DNA of 58,618 bases from DAIDHZ01 sp035480255 (lineage in GTDB: Bacteria > Chlamydiota > Chlamydiia > Chlamydiales > SM23-39), in assembly GCA_964630875.1 (NCBI GenBank), contig CAZVXF010000008.1, positions 1 through 58,618 on the forward strand. The letters are read 5' to 3'. Made by a program: the position numbers and the translations under genes. Positions within the stretch are counted from its first letter, which is position 1. The number at the start of each line of letters is the position of its first letter. This document shows positions 53,267-58,618 of the stretch, in pieces. Under the pieces are notes generated by a model, which saw only the letters and a program-made list of their open reading frames with translations, did not search any database and was not told the DNA's origin.

Positions 53267-54727
53267 ATGATCTCCTCAATTAGATCTGGATATAGCAATC
53301 GTTTAACAAGTGCATGTATAGCTACCTGCTCAGTCTCACTTAAGAACTGTAGTACTATTGCAAAACTTTCGTTGAATGCTCTCTATGAGAGGAAATCACG
53401 ACTCATCCCTATTAGACAGGAAATGGTATGCATTCAAGATGAATTGGCTGCAACAATCAAGGAGAGTACTGAGCAATCAAGGCAAATAGATGCTGATTTA
53501 GAAAATCATCGAAAGGAAATTCATCGTCGAACAGAACATCCTAACGCCTCTTTCTTGGAGCCAAGCAAGTTGTCTTCAAAAAATAACGACTGGAATCATA
53601 GAGATAACATCCCACTTTATTTGATAATTGAAATTATTGTAGTTGCAACGTGTTTTTATAGATGTTATCAATATCAAAAACATTGTAAAGAAATCATAGA
53701 TCTCTCATCCTCAGAAAATTTGCCAAACCTTCGAAACAGAGTATGCGTTCCAATTTTCATATCGGATACAGACGCTATACTCTATGGTCTCTTTGTAAAT
53801 CTGGGAGCCCCCCATTTTGGGATAAGAGAGTTAGATTCTATGGGGGTAGTCCCCATTATTCGAAAGATCTCTCACCCAGAAGAAGCGCTTTCTATATTGG
53901 ATCAATTAAGATCTCAAAACAATGAGATCCCCATTTTGATTTTGTTGGGGCATGGTAACACACACAGCATAGAAATGGGAGGAGGGAAAACATTGAATTC
54001 TAACCTCCTTGCACGCGCGCCACTTTCACCTAATGCGCATATCATTCTGTATAGTTGCTCTACAGCACAGGAAACACCCAATTTTTATTCTTTGGCAAGA
54101 AAAATTTCTTTGTTGAATCCAGATGTTTTAGTCAGTGCTTCTCGAAGAAATGTCTGTGCAGGTCTCCCTTGGGAACCCTTCGGTATTTCTTTCAGGAAGG
54201 ACCCCTCCGGAAAACTTTTGGCTAAAATTTATATGCCCGATGAGTTCGGGACCAATCAAGTCACTCAATACAAAAATGGCCGCTATCAAACCGAAGGAGA
54301 TGGCCAAATTTCTCTAGCAATGAGATATTGCTTAGGAAAAGTAGCAAAAGTATGTCCAATAGTAGATGCATTCTTTCCTATGAGTACCCCTGTTGAAAAA
54401 TCAATACCGCCTGGGGAAATAGAATCAGCCCTCTTCCAAGTAGCCTCTTGCCTTACGAATCCTTTTTACAAGAGCCAAGAGTTCTGTCGACGGATTCGTG
54501 CATGTGAAGTGAACAATTCAGAAACAAAAGTCACTCAATTAGCGAGAAAAACTTCTCTTATTATGTCCTGGATTGGATGGACTACTTTAGCATTAATGAC
54601 TACCTTACCAGGCTTTGCTTGCTTCGCACTATTAACATGGATGCGAACTAAAACCTCCTTAAAACTTAAAGAAAATTCCGAGCTAAGACCTTTTAGAACT
54701 AGGTATACAGCAATAGAAAACTCATGA
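53267..54727 (+). CDS. membrane protein with a caspase-fold (clan CD-like) domain
   Basis: A 486-residue protein. Residues 40-95 look coiled, residues 116-134 are a membrane segment (LYLIIEIIVVATCFYRCYQ), and 158-300 carry the pattern of caspase-fold proteins: strand-His-Gly (PILILLGHGNTHSIEMG, H229) and strand-Cys (AHIILYSCSTAQET, C264), spaced as in CHAT/DUF4347-like peptidases. A hydrophobic hairpin lies at about 431-459. The His/Cys dyad is what is seen; peptidase activity is inference. Own promoter, and flanked by repeats A and E. Two membrane regions with a soluble middle could place the domain in a host-facing membrane. Confidence 0.65.
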   Translation: MISSIRSGYSNRLTSACIATCSVSLKNCSTIAKLSLNALYERKSRLIPIRQEMVCIQDELAATIKESTEQSRQIDADLENHRKEIHRRTEHPNASFLEPSKLSSKNNDWNHRDNIPLYLIIEIIVVATCFYRCYQYQKHCKEIIDLSSSENLPNLRNRVCVPIFISDTDAILYGLFVNLGAPHFGIRELDSMGVVPIIRKISHPEEALSILDQLRSQNNEIPILILLGHGNTHSIEMGGGKTLNSNLLARAPLSPNAHIILYSCSTAQETPNFYSLARKISLLNPDVLVSASRRNVCAGLPWEPFGISFRKDPSGKLLAKIYMPDEFGTNQVTQYKNGRYQTEGDGQISLAMRYCLGKVAKVCPIVDAFFPMSTPVEKSIPPGEIESALFQVASCLTNPFYKSQEFCRRIRACEVNNSETKVTQLARKTSLIMSWIGWTTLALMTTLPGFACFALLTWMRTKTSLKLKENSELRPFRTRYTAIENS

Positions 54728-54773
54728 TTGGAACCGACCATCATGGATTCCCTCACTTGAGTGAAAAAACGTA

Positions 54774-54998
54774 GAGCTATTTCGTCCGATAGATTATCAG
54801 AAACCGTATCTTTTTGGTGACGCATACCGTCACTTCAGACAAGCTGGTTTTTCAATGCGAAAAACATCGCAATACTGAAATGAATTCAAAAATTGAAATT
54901 TTGACAAAGAGGCGGCGCATATTTTGGTGTTTGCAGCGAATGACCATTGGACTTGTCCAAGGCATGAGCGAAAACCCAAAATATGCTGCCAAGTCCAA
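54774..54998 (+). repeat. structured repeat, copy E
   Basis: Starts AGCTATTTCGTCCGATAG, aligned with copies B and C, then a hairpin GTGACG/CGTCAC (54817-54822 and 54828-54833). The 3' half aligns with copy B: ACATCGC, GAAATGAATTCAAAA (54879-54893), and an outer stem GCATATTTTGG/CCAAAATATGC (54917-54927 with 54976-54986, perfect 11 bp) that encloses TTGGAC/GTCCAA (54947-54952 and 54955-54960). Confidence 0.75.
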
Positions 54999-55052
54999 CG
55001 CAGTCAAAAACCAATTTTTGAGTTTATTATTGAAAAAGTTGCGAACACGCAT

Positions 55053-55791
55053 TTGTATACTTATTTAAAGGAGCACTCAATTTCACAAGCAATTACTCTG
55101 ATAATCCCTGTTATTTGGAATATAATTGTTTGTGTACATAATACTCATAAAGTTTGCGATATAGAATATGATGAAGACAAGTGGATTGAGCATGTTCTGC
55201 ACACACCTTTTGCTCTTGCTGATGCAAGTGAAGAGATTAGAGGCAATAGAAAAATAGTTCTGGCTGCTGTTCAGAGAAGTAGCTGGAATCTTCAATGGGC
55301 GTGTAAAGAGCTTCTAAACGATCCTTATTTTATGCTCGCCGCTATCCAAAAAAATGCAACAGCTTTTGAATGGGCAAGCGAAGAGCTCCGTGGTGACGAA
55401 GAAGTGGTTTTTCCGCGATTCAACAGAACGGCACAGCACTTGAGTGGGCAAGCGAAGAACTTCGTAGCAATCGAGAAATCGTCCTAACCGCTGTCTTAGA
55501 AGATGGTGATGCAATTTTCTATGCCAGCGAAGAGCTTCGTGATGACAAGGAGATTGCTCTGATCGCAATCAACCAAGCTTACGATACATTATCTGCTTGC
55601 AAGGCTCTCAGAAATGATAAGGAAGTAGTTCTTGTTGCAGTTCAACAAAGCGGCTGGGCTCTAGAATGGGCAAGTGAAGAGCTTCGAGGGGACAGAGAAA
55701 TCGTCCTTATCGCTATTCAGACTTCTCCCTGGGCGCGGAATTTGATACTTCAACTTGCAAGCAAGGAACTTAGAGAAAAATTTTCAATCTG
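55053..55791 (+). pseudogene. frameshifted DUF4116-type repeat protein
   Basis: Encodes tandem units of about 24-25 residues of the form ALEWASEELRxDREIVLxAIQ, as in DUF4116 repeats. The first two to three units are in one frame up to 55408; after a T5 run (55409-55413) the homology continues (SAIQQNGTALEWASEELRSN) only in the next frame, to TGA 55789-55791, so one base (probably a T) is missing. A membrane-like segment (ITLIIPVIWNIIVCV) precedes the repeats. No ATG lies at the 5' end: AAAGGAG (55066-55072) precedes an ATT, with a TTG at 55053. The upstream open frame from 54924 is inside repeat E. Decaying gene or assembly error. Confidence 0.6.
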
Positions 55792-55810
55792 AATTATTTA
55801 ACGCCTTCTT

Positions 55811-55974
55811 TATACCGAAATAACCTGAAGAATCGGTTTTTGACTGCGTCGTTTTTTTCTCAAAAATGGCATTCTCACTCGTGCCTTGCGATTCCGCAAT
55901 GGTCACTCGCTCCGAATGCAATTTTTGAGAAACTTCCTTGTCAAATTCCCGATTCTTCAGGTTATTTCGGTATA
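55811..55974. repeat. 164-nt nested hairpin
   Basis: Outer arms 55811-55836 and 55949-55974 are perfectly complementary over 26 bp. A second pair, 55856-55874 with 55914-55932, matches in 18 of 19 positions, and TTGCG/CGCAA (55886-55890, 55895-55899) closes the tip. The whole region could fold into one long stem. Its inner part starts with TCAAAAATGGC as in repeat copies B and A. Confidence 0.85.
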
Positions 55975-56060
55975 TCCAACCGGACTCCTTTCTGGCGAAG
56001 CGAGCCGATGCGGCTCGCCCTCGTTCAGAAAGTTAACGGCTTTTTCGGCCTTTTTGACTC
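55859..56060 (+). repeat. structured repeat, copy D
   Basis: Contains TCAAAAATGGC (55860-55870) and ACCGGACTCCTTTCTGGCG (55979-55997) as in copy C, then the hairpin CTTTCTG/CAGAAAG (55988-55994, 56026-56032) around CGAGCC/GGCTCG (56001-56006, 56012-56017). The 3' half found in B and E is absent. Confidence 0.7.
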
Positions 56061-56069
56061 AAGGAGAAG

Positions 56070-57164
56070 CTATTTTTTTTCTCGAATGAGAAGATTAATC
56101 AATGTTAAAGGTTTTACAACAGCTTCCTGTCGACCGTGAATACGAATATCTCCGGCATAATCTCTTAAATATTTCTCTTTTTGAGCGAGAGGAAAATAGG
56201 TTCGCGCCCAGGGGTCGCATAGAATACTGTCTTGGCTATTTCTCGGACCAATAATAATAAAGCTGTGATCACCAAATAGAATTGAATAAGATTCGCAAGT
56301 TGTTGCGTGAAGGATTTCCGGATGTTTATCATTGAGGAGTTTTAAACCCAGCCTTGCAATCTCCCGACAATTACCTTCGCCAATATGATTATGAGACGAT
56401 AACCTTTTCCTCAAAGTTTCTTGATATTCGGAATCGCTCATTTGATCAACATCAAGTTTACCCCGAAAATAATTCATTGGTAGGCGATCTTCAGTGAGCT
56501 TTAAGATTTCTTGAGCGATAGAAATATTTTTTCTCATCTCAGGCGAAATCGCTTGAGGAAGATTTGCGAGATATTTGCTTCCGACTAAGATAGTGTGTGT
56601 TTCGGCTTGAACAGAAAGGCTTTTAACAAGCAAGGAAACACCAAATACGCCAAAGCAGGCTCTTGCAACGCGTACAAAAATAGATGATGATTTCCTATAA
56701 AAAAGAGCTGTCGCTAAAGGATAAATGCTAGCTAAAGATAAAGCAGTCCAATTTAGAACATCACTCTGTTTTTTTGTGTTATCGCATTTTAGTACTTTAT
56801 AACTTACGGTTTGCGGAATTCTATAACTTGTCTCACTTTGAGGAGTTTCTGATTTAATAGCAGATGTAATAGGAAAAAATAGCAAATCCGATTCCGACTC
56901 CGGAAATAACATTTTTTGAACAGATTCTAGGGTAACTTCATAGGAATCGGGCCAGACAATTTCTTTTTCTGGTCCATGAATCACTCTCAAAGACTTAGTA
57001 TATCCTCTTCTTAACCTCACTAGAGGTTCCGGATAATATTTTCCGAAAGCTGCAGCACAGCCAGTAAGAATAAATTTATCTATAAAAAAAGACATTTTAC
57101 CTGTTTTTTGTGAAGATTTTAACATGAAAACAGAAAAAAAAATAAATACTAAAAAACGAAACAT
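56070..57164 (-). CDS. papain-like cysteine peptidase candidate
   Basis: A 364-residue protein with a hydrophobic N-terminus (MFRFLVFIFFSVFML, signal or anchor) and hydrophobic segments around residues 138-185. The C-terminal 110 residues contain the order Cys-His-Asp in papain-like contexts: IGEGNCREIARLGLKLL (C266), GDHSFIIIG (H300) and ILCDPWARTYF (D317). Such a triad is typical of papain-fold peptidases, including effector-type deubiquitinases and YopT-like enzymes, and of transglutaminases. The catalytic fold is inferred from spacing only. Own promoter (minus). It lies between repeats D and B. Confidence 0.6.
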   Translation of the reverse strand: MFRFLVFIFFSVFMLKSSQKTGKMSFFIDKFILTGCAAAFGKYYPEPLVRLRRGYTKSLRVIHGPEKEIVWPDSYEVTLESVQKMLFPESESDLLFFPITSAIKSETPQSETSYRIPQTVSYKVLKCDNTKKQSDVLNWTALSLASIYPLATALFYRKSSSIFVRVARACFGVFGVSLLVKSLSVQAETHTILVGSKYLANLPQAISPEMRKNISIAQEILKLTEDRLPMNYFRGKLDVDQMSDSEYQETLRKRLSSHNHIGEGNCREIARLGLKLLNDKHPEILHATTCESYSILFGDHSFIIIGPRNSQDSILCDPWARTYFPLAQKEKYLRDYAGDIRIHGRQEAVVKPLTLINLLIREKK

Positions 57165-57184
57165 CTGACGAGATCTATCTAAAA

Positions 57185-57213
57185 AATTATATTAAATTGA
57201 TAATAACTATCTA
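57185..57213 (-). promoter_or_regulatory. promoter of the papain-like gene
   Basis: On minus: TTAGAT (57213-57208), 17-bp spacer, perfect TATAAT (57190-57185), 20 bp before the ATG at 57164. Confidence 0.55.
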
Positions 57214-57244
57214 ATTTGTTTTTTTTCATTGACAGCCCTGATCG

Positions 57245-57566
57245 GGATCAAAAATGGCTCTACTCTTCCGATTGGTTGCAGGTAACCGGACTCCTTTTGC
57301 CCGGGCGAGCGAAACGCTCGTCCCGTCGGGCAAAAGCCGGTTCGTCGGGTTTTGCTCACGCAAAACATCGCCTATATCGAAATGAATTCAAAAGTTGGAA
57401 TTTTGTCTAGGAGACGGCGCAGATTTTGGCGTCTGTCTGCGGAAACGAGAAAAAACATGTTTTTTCTCGAGGAGCAGGTGAACGAATGTGAACCGGGTCG
57501 GACGACCACGCCGATAGGCAAGGCGCGAATGAAGACCCAAAATATGAGAAGCGGTAAAAGAGGCAC
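57245..57566 (+). repeat. structured repeat, copy B (most complete)
   Basis: About 320 bp. Begins GGATCAAAAATGGCTC, then TCCGATTGGTTGC and ACCGGACTCC. Hairpin 1: CTTTTGCCCG/CGGGCAAAAG (57294-57303, 57327-57336) enclosing CGAGCG/CGCTCG (57306-57311, 57315-57320). Then ACATCGCC and GAAATGAATTCAAAA, an ATTTTGG/CCAAAAT stem (57423-57429, 57537-57543) and within it hairpin 2, a perfect 24-bp palindrome at 57446-57469 (left arm CGAGAAAAAA, centre CATG). Copy E shares this order. Confidence 0.8.
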
Positions 57567-57621
57567 CATTTAAAAATAGAAGAGTCAGAAACTGACTCCT
57601 CTACTCCCTAATTGGCACAAG

Positions 57622-58206
57622 TTAGAACAGATTCTGATAAGGGAATTTCTCCTCAGCGATTTTAACTACGGCTTTTAGTCGTTCCTCTTTTTGGATGAGA
57701 ATCCTTATTGTACTCCTGAAATTTCCAAAGGAAATAGAAGTCACCTCACAACTTTCCATTAACATAGCAGCTGCCGATAAGTTTAGCATTTTAGTCTTCA
57801 TTTCGATTTGGTTTTCAAAAAAAGTCTTTAATTCTGGATCTGTAGTGTTTGATAAAATTGCAATGTCGGAATCGATTTCTTTCCTTAGACGCTGAAACTG
57901 TACCCTATGGAATTCTTCATACAACTTAGCCTGCGAGCTATCCTCATGCGAAGTTTTAATGGCAGTAGCGTTCCACTTTGCAAATTCTGCTCGTATATAG
58001 TCTTTTCTAGCTTTATCTACCTTTAAATCTGCCCCTTTCTGCACTAAGGAGGCTAAAAAGGGAAGATTTGTATACCTCTCTTCAGCTCCCTTGGGAGCTG
58101 GATTCGAAATCCCTAAATCTAAAAGTTTAAAAACTTCTATTGGTCCCAGAGTTGTTATTGCACTTAGAAAGGGTCTGCTGTTCGCAGTCATTGAGCTTCT
58201 TATCAT
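57622..58206 (-). CDS. hypothetical helical protein
   Basis: A 194-residue soluble, almost all-helical protein with charged segments (VDKARKDYIRAEFAKWN, YEEFHRVQFQRLRKEIDSDIAIL) that look coiled or ankyrin-like at the start (GPIEVFKLLDLGISNPAPKG, LASLVQKGADLKV). A degenerate ankyrin repeat is possible. It has its own promoter and stands alone between repeats B and C. Family not recognised. Confidence 0.65.
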   Translation of the reverse strand: MIRSSMTANSRPFLSAITTLGPIEVFKLLDLGISNPAPKGAEERYTNLPFLASLVQKGADLKVDKARKDYIRAEFAKWNATAIKTSHEDSSQAKLYEEFHRVQFQRLRKEIDSDIAILSNTTDPELKTFFENQIEMKTKMLNLSAAAMLMESCEVTSISFGNFRSTIRILIQKEERLKAVVKIAEEKFPYQNLF

Positions 58207-58242
58207 AGTAAATACCTGTTGTTTTATTATTTAATAAACGTA

Positions 58243-58272
58243 ATTATATCAGTTATCTTGATATTAATTCAA
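58243..58272 (-). promoter_or_regulatory. promoter of the helical protein gene
   Basis: On minus: TTGAAT (58272-58267), 18-bp spacer, perfect TATAAT (58248-58243), about 37 bp before ATG 58206. Nearly the same arrangement (TTGAAA-18-TATAAT) serves the caspase-fold-like gene. Confidence 0.7.
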
Positions 58273-58292
58273 GCATTAAATATTTGAATACC

Positions 58293-58506
58293 GGATCAAA
58301 AACGGCTCAATTCGTCCGATTGATTGCCGGTGACCGGACTCCTTTCTGGCGAAACGAGACGAGACGGCTCGTCCTCGTCCAGAAAGCCGGCTACGGGCTG
58401 GCGCCCTTCGCTTCTCGTCCTAAAAAAGCTTCGCTTTTTTTCACCGGCAAAAACAAAGAGAAAAAGCCGGGAGGCTTTTTCTCTTTGTTTTTGCAGGCAA
58501 TCGGAC
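58293..58506 (+). repeat. structured repeat, copy C
   Basis: Begins GGATCAAAAACGGCTC, then TCCGATTGATTGC and ACCGGACTCC. Hairpin 1: CTTTCTGG/CCAGAAAG (58342-58349, 58379-58386) around ACGAG/CTCGT (58354-58358, 58368-58372). A second perfect hairpin follows: 22-bp arms 58447-58468 and 58473-58494 with a GGGA loop. The closing GGCAATCGGA (58496-58505) is roughly the reverse complement of the opening TCCGATTGATTGCC, so the ends can pair. Confidence 0.75.
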
Positions 58507-58618
58507 GTAATCAGAACGTGCGACACGAGGTCGCTGGAGGGAATTGTCTCTATCATGGGACCGCTCCTACTGCGGAGTGAATCTAGGGCCCTGAATAAAG
58601 CAGCGGGCCCGACAATAT
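58507..58618. other. right edge, structured non-coding-looking sequence
   Basis: Contains GGGCCC at two places (58588-58593, 58605-58610) that can pair, and ATTGTC (58543-58548) that can pair with GACAAT (58611-58616). No open frame or known RNA recognised; runs to the window end. Confidence 0.35.

Noticed and set aside
54814..55068. Open frame in repeat E
   Set aside because: Lies in the structured repeat. A similar frame exists in copy B, but the inner variable palindrome interrupts the similarity, so coding is unlikely.
57352..57573. Open frame in repeat B
   Set aside because: Same reason as for the repeat E frame; the sequence is explained by hairpins.
53037..58506. CRISPR array
   Set aside because: Repeats are about 200-320 bp, diverged, and separated by whole genes; no short regular spacers and no cas genes.
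53037..58506. Classical integron
   Set aside because: No tyrosine integrase and no attC core (GTTRRRY/RYYYAAC) pattern was seen; only the layout is integron-like.
58284..58580. Open frames on both strands over repeat C
   Set aside because: Both are consequences of the perfect hairpins; no ribosome site or domain.

Overview
The window is a chromosomal segment of a member of the Chlamydiota, most likely an environmental Parachlamydiales-type lineage rather than a Chlamydiaceae pathogen. Evidence seen: a class Ic ribonucleotide reductase small subunit with Phe where other classes carry the radical Tyr, a roughly 600-residue signal peptidase I, a Lys/Arg-rich Hc2-like histone, an IleS of the long eukaryote-like type, and the neighbourhood of phoH, ileS and lepB, which are also neighbours in Chlamydia. 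Species cannot be named from the sequence alone.

Layout. 1-9.1 kb: tmRNA (minus), ileS, two toxin-antitoxin-like modules (MntA/HepT and a zeta-type kinase) lying between ileS and lepB, then lepB and a PIN-PhoH protein. 9.2-16 kb: a SWIM-motif protein, an SH3b secreted protein, rmuC, pssA, small membrane proteins and hemW. 16-20.5 kb: nrdA-nrdB with a candidate NrdR box on the promoter. 20.5-29.6 kb: a small secreted protein, the histone-like gene coupled to an M16 peptidase, HtrA, a DMT permease, a lipoprotein plus site-2 protease, ftsY and yqeY. 29.7-38 kb: two unknowns leading into priA and an alcohol dehydrogenase; then a yicC-gmk-(small omega-like ORF)-metG run on minus. 38-46 kb: a SulP transporter, a three-gene unit (nucleotide-transporter-like MFS with HEAT repeats, cNMP-binding protein, HAMP/SpoIIE-like protein) and lysS. 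46-48.4 kb: GNAT, a TPR-like protein and a patatin lipoprotein.

Accessory region. 48.4-52.5 kb holds a tightly overlapping minus-strand operon: GT4 glycosyltransferase, radical SAM/SPASM enzyme, and a WG-repeat/O-methyltransferase fusion. From 53.0 kb to the right edge, diverged copies of one structured repeat, all in the same orientation, alternate with single genes: repeat A, caspase-fold-like membrane protein, repeat E, broken DUF4116-like gene, repeat D, papain-like peptidase candidate, repeat B, helical unknown, repeat C. The repeats keep hairpins whose stem sequences differ between copies but still pair. This cassette-like layout is the most unusual thing in the window; no integrase or transposase is visible with it.

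Working together: the core genes serve translation (ileS, metG, lysS, tmRNA), dNTP synthesis (nrdAB), replication restart and nucleotide supply (priA, gmk), protein export and envelope quality control (ftsY, lepB, htrA, M50), and chromatin packing (histone-like). The right-hand genes look like acquired host-interaction or surface-modification functions, but that is inference from domain types.
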